Made by a program: the position numbers and the translations under genes. Positions 24,801 to 34,490 of a stretch of 64,000 nt of DNA are shown here, one piece after another. Each line of letters opens with the position of its first letter. Positions within the stretch are counted from its first letter, which is position 1. This stretch comes from Oxytricha trifallax (taxonomy: Eukaryota > Ciliophora > Spirotrichea > Sporadotrichida > Oxytrichidae): assembly GCA_000711775.1 (NCBI GenBank), contig ARYC01002095.1:16871-80870 (forward strand), given 5' to 3'. Under the pieces are notes generated by a model, which searched no databases, had not been told where the DNA came from, and was given only the letters and a program-made list of their open reading frames with translations.

Positions 24801-26730
24801 AGTAATCATAAAGTAGATATTCATAGTATAGCTGCAAGATTAAGAAACTCTTTTGATTCTTACAATTATAATTAAAATAATATTCTCTGAAGCATGTTTT
24901 TGCTTTGGCATGGAGCATATGATCTACAAAATACAGAAAAGCGAATATTTATATTTAAATATTCGCCACATGTAACAAGGAAACATGTTATTTAACTGGA
25001 TATTAATGAATACTGTGGTTTTCTTATAGTTTAATGATTACAATCCTTTTCCTCATGGCTAACTCACATGTTTATTGCTTTATTCATGTTTATTAATTTA
25101 ATTATGATGCTTATTATGATTTATTGGTGAGATGCATAATTCTAATATACAATTATTTAAGGGATATAAGTATTCTTTGATATATATCATAATAATTAAG
25201 CTTATTATAGAGTAATTTAATGAGTATTGAGAGTATCTTGTTACACATATTTTTTGTTTAAATGATTTCATTATTATTCTCTAGTTAAACTCTATCTCTA
25301 TTCGTATTGTTTTTGACTCATTGATTTTTACTAATGGTCTATATTTTATATAAATATATTTCCTGATCTATAGCTCATATATTCATATATTACCTTTGTT
25401 GTTGAATGCTTACATCCCTTATTTAAAAACTAATTTCGCATCAATATACTTCAAAATGGTTCTTAATTACAATCACATTTGTTTATTTTTCTTTAATAAA
25501 TGTCTTTGAAAGATTTTAAAATGGAGTAAATAAAGTGATTAATATGTTTCATATTTCTTGTTTTCGTAAAAACTTTTCAATATTGCCTCTTAACTCACTA
25601 TTTTTTAAATTTTAACAAAAAATAAATTATAATACTCAAGTTTCCACTATATAGTAAATAATTCAAGGAGCTTCATAAGCACAATAAAGCATTCTCTATT
25701 AATTAAGACTTCAAATCATATTTTAAAAGTGAGATAGGTTGTGATTAAAATTATTTATACATTCTATACATTTTATTTGTTATATTTTGGCAATAAAAAT
25801 TAGAAAAATAATTATGATATAGAATATAACAATTGTCATTACAATTTAATTTTTGAGAAAAAAAAAATGCTGCTTGACTTTCCAAAGTTGAATTGTTTAC
25901 TGGTAAATTGTTCTTTTTAAAATTAAAATAAGTGTGAAGAGTAGTTTAGATATATAATAGAAATTTATAGTCTAAAATATCATGTAAAATACATATCAAA
26001 TATGATTCAGTAGACTATGAATTAATTTAAGGGATATAAAAAAACTCTCAAACTTAATAATTCTGATGGATATGGCTTAAAAGATAAAACAAAATCAGTA
26101 AATTAAACATAAATTTCATTTAAATATAATTAAGATAAATAAATTACACAGTTATAGTATCTGTGTAGCTATATACTCATATACATGCTTATTTTTAAAT
26201 ATATAATTATTCCATTGTGAAGAGTAATTAATTGAAAAATGATTTAAATAAGGAGAATATTCAATGGAATTGAAATATGATAAACGATATTGGTAGACAG
26301 ATAAGGCAAAATATGGACTTAAATGTAGATTAATATAATTAAAACAAGAATATGTAATAATCAAAACAAATATAAAAATTTTATTTTTGTGTGCTTATTT
26401 TATATTAAACATTATGATAATACGGCGGTGAAACTAATCAAGTTATTTATTGAGTATAATAATATATAATCTACTAAATAGGCAATCATAAATTAGTAAT
26501 TTATTATCTTTTAACAAACCATTGCTAAAGTCTATTTTGAAAAGATCCAAAAAACTTTAATAGAATTGACTATTTCGCCAAATCCCACAATTTGTTAGTA
26601 ATAATGATGAAACAGAAAGAATTGTCTTCTATTCTTAATGATTATAAAAGATGGAGAGAGATCTTGTAATAATTTAGGACTCTCACTCCCAACTACTGAG
26701 TCATAAATTAAGAAAGTTTATTTTTAAAAG
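21850..26730. other. long AT-rich spacer
   Basis: About 5 kb at background composition. A short GC-richer patch at 22560-22640 reads Glu-Leu-Glu-Lys-Glu-Asn-Phe-Ser-Glu-Gly on the plus strand and may be a tiny gene segment. Another patch near 23860-23890 contains a short CCCGCCATAAGAGAACGGGA inverted repeat. Nothing else that I can support. Confidence 0.35.
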
Positions 26731-27177
26731 AAATTGGCCTAAAATATTCCATAAATCTATATATAATGTGTATAAAATTCATATAGATTATACGCAGGAG
26801 GTAATCCTAAGTCAAATGAAGCCGATTATGTAAATTAAGCTTAACTGATAAAGTAAGATTCTGCTTATTCCCAAACTTTAGATATAGTCTCTACATAACA
26901 AGACTATATATATATATAAAAAAAACTAAAGAAACAATTTTATAGGAAAAAAATCAAAATTAGCATAATAATGTATGAGGAAAATGAAAAAGATAAATCC
27001 AATAATGACATAGATTTACTTTCAATAAAAGAAGATAAAAGCAGTGATTTAAATCAAGCATTATAATGGAGTGGCAGTTATAAAATGTTAAAAATTAAAA
27101 TTCAAAGCTATTTAACGCACTTTTATTATAGTTTGCACTAACTTTTGATATAAAGCTACAAAACTACAGTCTAATGA
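26731..27177 (+). CDS. open frame, unknown protein, about 149 codons
   Basis: Open in the ciliate code to the TGA at 27175. The stretch from 26790 to 26890 (Tyr-Ala-Gly-Gly-Asn-Pro-Lys-Ser-Asn-Glu-Ala-Asp) and the acidic segment at 26970-27060 (Glu-Glu-Asn-Glu-Lys-Asp) look coding. The centre is Lys/Ile-rich. No motif known to me. A chance frame is possible at this composition. Confidence 0.3.
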
Positions 27178-27419
27178 TAAATGATTACTTTTGTAAAAGT
27201 ATAAACATAGCCACAAATTAATTCTGATTAATATTAATTTGTAAATAATGAATAAAATTATAAAATTACAAAATTATTTTGTAAGTTGTCTTATAAAGAA
27301 GCTTTTTATAGAAAGATTAATAATTAAAAATATATTGATAAGTTAGAGTAAAGATAAAATGTGATAGAAAAAAAAATTGAAAAAAATAATTAAAATATAT
27401 ATTAAAATATCTTCTTAAA

Positions 27420-27468
27420 GTGAACGGAGAATCCAAAAATTGACATTAGATGGGGATTCTCAGTTCAC
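27420..27468. other. 15-bp stem hairpin
   Basis: GTGAACGGAGAATCC pairs with GGATTCTCAGTTCAC with one mismatch around a 19-base loop. It stands out in the AT-rich surroundings. It could be a small inverted repeat or an RNA hairpin, and nothing nearby tells which. Confidence 0.45.
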
Positions 27469-27734
27469 ACGTTGCATTTATGAGACTGAAATCGCAAAAA
27501 TATCTTATTTTACAATGTCTCTGGCAGGAATAGTAACAGAGTGTCTTCTAAAGCTGTGAGGTATCTACTCTTGTGTAGAATATACTAATTCATAGATCTT
27601 TAAAGTTTATCAACCTAAGGGTAAATAGTGGCCAAAAAGACTCGACAGATTTAAGATAGCTAATACATTTTTATTATATAAAACCTTAATTTTCTAAGCC
27701 AGAAACAGGATATTATTAATATTATTATTTCTTA

Positions 27735-27965
27735 ATAATAAGCCATGGTTTATTGTGCCATGAGAGATAACACAATTTGAGGGACTAATTTTTTATGTGA
27801 AATGAGCCATGGTTCCTTGAAGTCGAGACCAATGATATTATTGTTGATTCAAAAACATCAATTTTTGAAAAATTAAAAATTATTATATAATTAATGTCAA
27901 AACATCACTAATTCATTATATAAGTATAGAGTTGTCACAATGATTTGGCCATGTTCATATGACTC
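27735..27965 (+). repeat. dispersed repeat, copy 1 (partial, diverged)
   Basis: Shares an ATGAGCCATGG...CCTTGAAG landmark, an ATTATATAATTAATGT segment and TATAGAGTTGTCACAATGA with the copies near 44.8-45.0 kb (same strand) and 59.3-59.56 kb (opposite strand). No coding frame. Unknown class, with no terminal repeats visible. Confidence 0.55.
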
Positions 27966-28736
27966 TATTTAATCCAATTTGCACACTTAAAGTAAGTATT
28001 TAGAGCTCACGATTGTCTATATCTGCTGAGGAATACTCAAGTGATGCTAAAAAATACAATTTGTATCATGATTTTTTGCATTTTTTACCTGCTCATAACT
28101 TCTTAGAATCCCTATCTCCACCTATTATAATTATGATTATATTGCTCGCCTTCCTCTATATAGACTGAGTACTGCACTCTTTTTGCTTGTTAAAAATACC
28201 ATTTCTTCACCTTCAAGATGTACCCGTGATGTCAGATAAATCCATCCAGGATTTAAATATATATTTTATATTATTTTTAAGGTTTAGATGCTTATAAATT
28301 AGAATAGAACTTTATTTCATTTTTTTTATTTATTAATATAAAATTTATATATTAGTTTAAAAAAATTAAAACCATATACCATTACTATCAGTTTTCGTTC
28401 TTATTTGTCGCGTTATTTATTGATGATTTATATTTTCTCATTTAGATTTACTGTCTCCTATATTTATTAGTAGTTTTAAGCCATCAAATTTTTTCATGAC
28501 AATTTTTGTTGTCTTCCTTTTACCATAAAAGTTGTTTAGTTTATGATTTTTCAAGGATTGGTTTTCAAATGTAGCATGATCACGTAGTAATTCTATCTGA
28601 TTTGTAATATGCATACTATTATTATTATTGTTAATAAAATTATTAAGATAAGGTAGAATTTATGAGAGTAGAGTAAATATGAACAATTTTAATATAATTT
28701 TAACAAGGGAGAAAGTATTTATAATGTTAATGATTA
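27966..28736. other. AT-rich spacer
   Basis: No gene supported between the repeat and the 3' end of the MT-A70 gene. Confidence 0.35.
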
Positions 28737-28982
28737 TCAAATTTAATTTCCAATTGAGACTACTCCATCTTTCAGATTATGATTACGAGCAAAGATTTCC
28801 AGCATGAATCCTCCATTGCATAAGCTTTCAGCGAGTGAATATTTTTCATCAGGCTTTTGTGGTGCATTCCTTATTGGTGCTGCAAATACGTTGGGGACTT
28901 TGAATCTATCTTTTCTAATTTATTAATTACCAATGCCAAAGATGAATGTCTGTTCAAATGCATGCCTGGTAGCATGTCCATT

Positions 28983-29067
28983 CAAAACCCCAAAACCCCT
29001 TAGTGAGGTTTATAAGTGCTTTGATTTGTAGGGTATAGTTGGGGTCTTATTGGGGTTAGTAGAGAAA
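28983..29067 (+). repeat. TBE left terminal inverted repeat
   Basis: Begins with two C4A4-type units and matches 33015-33099 in inverted orientation with about one difference. The transposase ATG follows at 29085. Confidence 0.9.
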
Positions 29068-29084
29068 TTAGGCCTATTTACAAA

Positions 29085-30149
29085 ATGAGAAATAGAAATT
29101 AGCGAAATTTAGGGTCGATTTATGATGAGAAATATTTAGATTTACTGCTTCAGCTTAGGTATGGTACGAGTATTAATATAGATTAAGTCAAACCAGTATT
29201 GAATTATGCAGCTATTGCAAAGCTCTTACACAAGAGTGCCTCTACTGTTAGGTATCACTGCATGTTAGCTGTTTAGCATTTTAATTCTGGTACTTGAAAG
29301 CATCCTGCTAGAAAATAAAAGTTCTCACAGCATCATATTGACTACCTCTGTGACTCTAAGACTTTAAAGTATTGGGCACACTTTCCTCTAGACTAGCGAG
29401 CTGTAATGTTTCATCGCAAGTTTCCTGATATGCGCATCTCTCCTTAGACTATAGCCAATATTTATAGAAGAAATGGTATTACTTTCAAGACTGTCAACAG
29501 AGTGAAGAGAGTGATTGATTTTACAGTGCCATTTTATAGTAATAATTTAAACTATATATATGATTAAATGCAGAGAGCTATTGATAATAACATCAAGTTC
29601 ATACATGCAGATGAAGCTGTGTTTACTTTCAACACTTTTATTAATAAGTCTAGGTATAAGAAGTATGATAATATAGAAGTTTATGACTAAAAAGTGAAGG
29701 TAGTTACCCATGCAATTTTAGCTAGTATAAGTGAAGATTCAGGCTTAGAGAGTTATGTGATTCACCCTCGCTCTATTAAGCGAGAGTAGTATATAGAGTT
29801 CCTACATAAGCTCAGAGAGAAGTATAGCAACCAAGAGATCATCCTGTTTGTTGATAACCTTTCAGTTCATAAGACTAAGGAGTCTAAGAAAGCTTATGAA
29901 GACCTAAACATAACTCCTGTTTATAACGTTCCTTATAGTCCTTAATTTAATGGAATAGAATTCTACTGGAGTTAAATCAAGACTCACTACAAGAAGCTGC
30001 TGCTGTATCATCTTATGCATGACTTGCCTATCGATACAGTAGACTTGATTCAAAGCAGCTGTAAGAGAGTAAGCGTAGATAAGACAACAGTTTGTGCGAG
30101 AGAAGGAAGAATGAATGTTTATAAATAAGTTTTAGATTTAAACGAATGA
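29085..30149 (+). CDS. TBE 42-kDa transposase (DD34E, Tc1/mariner superfamily)
   Basis: 354 codons from ATG to TGA with TAA and TAG as Gln. It cuts and joins TBE DNA; in Oxytricha TBE transposases are known to take part in genome rearrangement. A helix-turn-helix-like N-terminus (about residues 36-60) is followed by the catalytic core: Asp176 in Ile-His-Ala-Asp-Glu-Ala, Asp257 in Leu-Phe-Val-Asp-Asn-Leu-Ser-Val-His, and Glu292 in Phe-Asn-Gly-Ile-Glu-Phe-Tyr-Trp. There are 34 residues between the second Asp and the Glu. One in-frame TGA lies at codon 71 (29295-29297, between Gly-Thr and Lys-His-Pro), so this copy would need read-through or is inactive. It converges on the 22-kDa gene with 6 bp between the stops. 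Confidence 0.93.
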
Positions 30150-30155
30150 ATATAT

Positions 30156-30946
30156 TCACATATTAAATTGGCCCATAAAGGGGTTTGGCTTCTCTTTCTT
30201 CTCCTCTTCTTAAGGCTTGCTTGGACCCATATTTCTTCTCTTTGTGCCAGCTCCTGCATCTATGTTCATTTCTTCTAGCTTTTAGACATCTTTATAAAGT
30301 CTTTTGCTCACTTCATAAATAGTCTATGACTTTCTCTCTCTGTGAACCTTCGCATGCTCTTTCATTAGGAATATACCAGTTCCAGGTTTCCCTACAAAGT
30401 TATGAATCAAAGATTACGAGAGAGGAATGGATGCTTCTTAAGCTCAGCGAGCCAGGTCTCGCTTATTAGTGTGCCTTGCTTCTTTTAATCTTCAGGAGAA
30501 ATAGAGTAGCGTTTTTTGTGAGCTTCTTCAATGATCTCTCTGAGATAACTCTCTCTTAAAGTGCCAAGAACTCCAAAGAAGAAGCTCCTTTCTGGAAGCT
30601 TGTTAGAGAGTTGTTTCTTGGTAGGAAGATAAACTACCAACTCTTCATCTTTCATCGCATCCTCGTAGAGATTAGTGACTGAAATCTCTGGGTAGTTTGG
30701 TATATCTATCAACTTTATTTCACTGTTTTTGAAGGCTTTCTTCTCATCGCAGAGTATAGCTTTTAAGAATGAAATTTTGGTACCTTCCATCGTTGGAAGG
30801 AATAAACCCACTATAGTATATGATTAAGTATATGTCACATGCTTACCATGCTAAGTGAGGTATCGATAGAGATCTTCCTTGCTTCTAAATCTTGAGATCA
30901 TTTCTTAAGCTTCAACCCTCTTCATTGCAGTACTTATAGATTCCAT
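30156..30946 (-). CDS. TBE 22-kDa protein gene, with a probable 26-nt intron
   Basis: Starts at the ATG at 30946 (Met-Glu-Ser-Ile-Ser). Read without splicing it ends at the TGA at 30407 after 179 residues, which fits the 22-kDa name. A GT..AG stretch of 26 nt (30392-30417) contains that stop. Removing it keeps the frame through Arg-Lys-Pro-Gly-Thr-Gly-Ile-Phe-Leu-Met-Lys-Glu to a TGA at 30156, giving 254 residues with a Lys/Glu/Pro-rich tail. The same GT..AG layout occurs in the second TBE at about 63450. No known domain; function unknown. It is transcribed away from the 57-kDa gene and toward the transposase. Confidence 0.88.
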
Positions 30947-31511
30947 CCTTGTTCCTTCTCTTGTTATTGAATTTCAAATTTTAATATATAGAGTTCTGGA
31001 TCCTACTGTTAAAAATCTTAGTATTAAATATGGGCATCTTATAGGAGGTCAACCTGGTAAGGATACGTGGAGAAAGCTGGCAGAAGCTGTAACAAACTTC
31101 AGAGATGGAGCTCCATTTTTATCAATTTAGTTCCATTAAATTAGTACTAAATTTGTTTAAATTTGATTAGTACCGGTACTAAATTCGTTTAAATTTAATT
31201 GGTACCAATTTAATAGTACCAAAACTTAATTAGTACCTAGTTTTTAACTAATGAGGTTTTAATGGAAAAGTTCCAAAATGGTTCAAAACCTAATTGGTAC
31301 CAGTACCAACCTGAATTTATTCTCAGTTGGTACCAAAATTAAAAATATTAAGCATAAAATTAGAAAATTTATAGTTATAAACTAAGTATAAATATGATGT
31401 CTAACACCTAAGAATCAACCATTGTTGTTGCAGTGCCAGCTCCTATACAAAGTTAGTATAGCCAGTGAGGTTTTTACTTATTAATAATAGAAATTTAAAT
31501 TGAATTTAAAC
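30947..31511. promoter_or_regulatory. TBE divergent promoter region with GGTACC-like palindrome cluster
   Basis: Lies between the divergent 22-kDa (-) and 57-kDa (+) start codons. 31125-31335 holds many copies of GGTACC, TAGTACC and GGTACCAATT-like palindromes separated by AAATTTG or AAATTTAA stretches. The second TBE keeps the same array at 62525-62740. Spacing between the palindromes is about 10-30 bp. This looks like a multi-site protein-binding region, perhaps for the element's own zinc-finger protein, though that is inference. Confidence 0.6.
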
Positions 31512-32960
31512 ATGGCGGCTAACTTAAATCGTAAGGCAGTTTCTCTTGGAACAGGTTAATCATTGCTCAACTTTGGCTCCTCCAAGAAACCAGAAGTAAT
31601 TTATATTGAAAAGGAGGTAGAGCTAAGAGCTCTAGAGTTTGAAGCTGAGGTCTTTAAAATTTAAGTTTAAAACAAGAAGTAGAGTGCTGAGATGGGAGTT
31701 TAAACATAAGTTGAATTGGTTGAGGAAGATAAGGAACAGCAACCAATAGAAAAAATTAAAACGTTTTAATGTGAAGACTGCTAAAATTTCTTCTCAACTG
31801 AGTCAAGCTTGAAGAGACACATCAAAGAGGTACACTCTGGTAGAGCTAAGATCTACTTCAAGCATGATAAAGTAGATGGTAGATACTAATGCACTACCTG
31901 CATGAAGTCTTATACGCACTCAGCTAAAGTAAAGAGACATATGCAAAAGCATCATCTAAGCGAATTCCTGATTAAAGATGAGGAAACTTAAAAGCTTGTA
32001 CCTGCTAAAAGAAAAAATAACTCTCTTGATTCACAAATAGAGCAGTAGGAGAGACTTAAGAGATAGAAGCGGTTTGAGTCAATGAACCAACCAGCAAATG
32101 GTATGTATATTGCATGCTTATAAGAGAGAGCAATGTATATACCTGCATTAAATGCAGTCGATATAAGCAGCTGTATTGAAAACTATTTGAATATTGACGT
32201 ACCTAACAAGGTAAAACTTATAGTTGTTGATGAATTTGCATACAAGGTATATCCATTCAAGTATCTCATTAAGAACGAGCAATATTAAAATGAGTTTGCA
32301 AATAAATACATAGTACTGAGAGAGGCTTAGAAAAGATAATGCAAGAACTTAGCTAAGCTCGACGGAGTTATACTTGGTCATGGTTTTATTGCTTTGAGAC
32401 TCAAGAAGTTTGAAATGACTCTAAGAGAGTATCTCTACCATAATAGATATCCTGATGATTTGAATGAGATACTCACAGATATGACTAAGGGTGTGAAAGA
32501 GCTCCATGATCTAGGGTATGTTCATAGAGATTTGAAGCCAGAAAATGTAATGCTAAATCTCTGCCCTTTAGAAGTAGTAGTCATAGATTTCAACAGAGCA
32601 ATAAGACAAGAGATAGTGACTTTAGCTAAGGTTTTAGGCACTCCAGGATACTTCCCTATAAGAGAGAAATGGACAAATGGCTCTGTATAATGGGATGTTT
32701 GGGCGGTAGCTGCAATTATCTTAGAGTGCGATATGGAAAGTATGTCATACTTTGGAACAAAACATGAGAAATAATCAATAAGTTTGGCTGCTAAACATAT
32801 TAAGCAAGATGAAATATGCAATGAAATTAAGAAGATAGTTGAGATGGTCATTGTAAAAGCTCCAGCATATCCACGATAATCATTGGATGATATACTAGAA
32901 CAACTACAGACTGCTAAATTCAAGAGGTATCACAAAGATAAGCAGATACAATTTGTTTGA
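31512..32960 (+). CDS. TBE 57-kDa zinc-finger / protein-kinase-like protein
   Basis: Intact 482-residue frame, ATG to TGA, with TAA and TAG as Gln. Two C2H2 zinc fingers lie at about residues 87-108 (Cys87, Cys90, His103, His108) and 127-148 (Cys127, Cys130, His143, His147 or 148). A protein-kinase-like domain occupies roughly 230-475: His-Arg-Asp-Leu-Lys-Pro-Glu-Asn catalytic loop at 338-345, Ile-Asp-Phe-Asn at 358-361 where kinases normally have Asp-Phe-Gly, and Gly-Thr-Pro-Gly-Tyr-Phe-Pro activation-segment end. This fusion is the known TBE 57-kDa gene. Its role is unknown; DNA binding plus phosphorylation of self or transposase is inference. It shares a divergent promoter with the 22-kDa gene. 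Confidence 0.93.
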
Positions 32961-33014
32961 ATTAAGTACAGTAATACTCATTAAATATTCATTAAATTCA
33001 TAAAAAACATGCGT

Positions 33015-33099
33015 TTTCTCTACTAGCCCCAATAAGACCCCAACTATACCCTACAAATCAAAGCACTTATAAACCTCACTAAGGGGTTTTGGGGTTTTG
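33015..33099 (-). repeat. TBE right terminal inverted repeat
   Basis: Inverted copy of 28983-29067, ending GGGGTTTTGGGGTTTTG and followed by ATT. Confidence 0.9.
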
Positions 33100-33159
33100 A
33101 TTCCCTGATCTAACTTGCCCATTAATTGTTTTTTTTTCCATATAAATTCATCAACAAAT

Positions 33160-33195
33160 CTAAACAATAATTATTAAATAGGAATAAAAACTTAC
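33160..33195 (-). other. spliceosomal intron in MT-A70 gene, 36 nt
   Basis: On the minus strand it begins GTAAGT and ends TTGTTTAG. Skipping it joins Leu-Gly-Tyr-Thr to Phe-Val-Asp-Glu-Phe-Ile-Trp in frame, matching the family consensus at this point. Confidence 0.75.
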
Positions 33196-34490
33196 GTGTA
33201 GCCGAGCTTACCAATCATGCTCAAAGCCGTTTCTTATTTAGCATTTACAACCCACATTATAACAAATCCATCTTATTAAAGTAGATTGAATGGTATCTTA
33301 AATATCTATTTGTCATTTAATAAATCATAAGTAGGTCTAAATCCCTTTTTGGCATTGACATCAAGTTATCCCATGGTTGATCAATAATGATAACATCAAA
33401 TAATTTGCCCTCAAATCTAATCTATGCCATCGAAATTTCTTTCCAGATTTCATAGTGTGTGACATCTGCTTCAATAGGTATTGACTTTTTTTTTAATTTC
33501 TGAATAATATTAAAGCATTTTGTTGATTAGCTGTTATTTAAGGAACTTTCATTTTATTATCACGCTACTTTTATTCTTGATTACTTTAATTATTATTTTT
33601 CTTTAAAAATTGTTATAGGATTGAGGATTATTCAAAAGTTATGTCTTCTTTTGTTAACTTGATATTTTAGTAACCTTGGGTAATCTTGCAGGCTGAATTG
33701 AATGAAAGGGTTTTTTGCATGTTAAAATAGTATTCTGGCTTGAGTCTAATGCCATATATGATGATTGGAAATTTGAATTACTCTTTATTATCTTTGATTT
33801 TATTTTTATCATCTGCAACTTTCAAGTATGAGTCATACATATATCCTGGGAGGAGTTATTTTTATAGAACAAGGATCAAAGGGTAATTATTAAATTTTAG
33901 AATGAATGGATCTGATTTGAATTAGTTTATATATTTTTAGTATTTCTCATTGATGTAGTTCTATGCCATTTCCAAAGTTATCTCATCCTCATTGATATTT
34001 AGTATGTCATTTTGGTTTTGTTATTGTTAAGAATTCAATAAGTCTTACTATTTACATTCGTTAATAGGCTCATCATTGCTTAAATTCTGGACATTTTCCA
34101 GTTCTCTTTATTTAACTTCTTCAATTTAAGATCTGGCAGCGATTCTTTCTGAAATAATTCTATTGATCAAATTGATTTAAAATTATTGATGACAGTTTAT
34201 TTAGTAGGTTTCAAGCTCATTATCCGTCATATTGGCAAAGTCTTGGAGTTTAGATTTTAATTTAATATCATTTATGGCTAATTGTTAAAATTTTCTCAGA
34301 TTTGTCTATTGGCTTCACTATTTGTTATTAAATAGTATCTCTCATTGTGTTTTGATTTATTTTTGTATATTAAAAATAAGTTCTTGTAATTTTAAGTAAC
34401 AGAGCAGTAGAGACTAAAATATTTGCTGAATTGAGAGTTGGCTTTTTTTTTGTCATCTTCATTCTCATCCTTAAGAGGGAGGGATTTCAT

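Larger units (their letters stand above)
28980..33102. mobile_element. complete TBE (Telomere-Bearing Element) transposon with ATT target duplication
   Basis: The element spans 28983-33099 (4,117 bp, the usual TBE length). The ends are inverted repeats of about 85 bp with about one mismatch, starting CAAAACCCCAAAACCCC. ATT flanks it on both sides (28980-28982 and 33100-33102), fitting the known ANT target duplication. It carries the three standard TBE genes: transposase (+), 22-kDa (-) and 57-kDa (+). All are essentially open apart from one TGA in the transposase. It lies inside the coding region of an MT-A70 gene. TBEs are Tc1/mariner-superfamily DNA transposons that are removed precisely when the macronucleus forms. 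Confidence 0.95.
28737..34490 (-). pseudogene. MT-A70 family adenine methyltransferase gene, interrupted by a TBE
   Basis: Minus strand. MT-A70 proteins use S-adenosylmethionine to methylate adenine N6 in RNA or DNA. Visible parts in order: a Gln/Asn/Glu-rich N-terminal region starting around the ATG at 34490; Phe-Asp-Val-Ile-Ile-Ile-Asp-Gln-Pro-Trp at about 33371-33400 (family motif DPPW; here the second residue is Gln); Gly-Phe-Val-Ile-Met-Trp-Val-Val; a 36-nt GT..AG intron at 33160-33195; Phe-Val-Asp-Glu-Phe-Ile-Trp-Lys; then, beyond the TBE, Lys-Pro-Asp-Glu-Lys-Tyr, Leu-Glu-Ile-Phe-Ala-Arg-Asn-His-Asn and the family's closing Ile-Gly-Asn-Gln before TGA at 28737. With the intron and the TBE plus one ATT copy removed, the C-terminal frame is continuous. 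The frame shifts at least twice upstream (one near an A9 run at about 33490, one just after the DQPW motif) and there is an in-frame TGA near the N-terminus, so it is decayed or carries assembly indels. Confidence 0.85.

Noticed and set aside
32522-32923. 133-aa minus-strand ORF in the TBE
   Set aside because: Antisense to the intact 57-kDa kinase-like domain, whose motifs are unambiguous.
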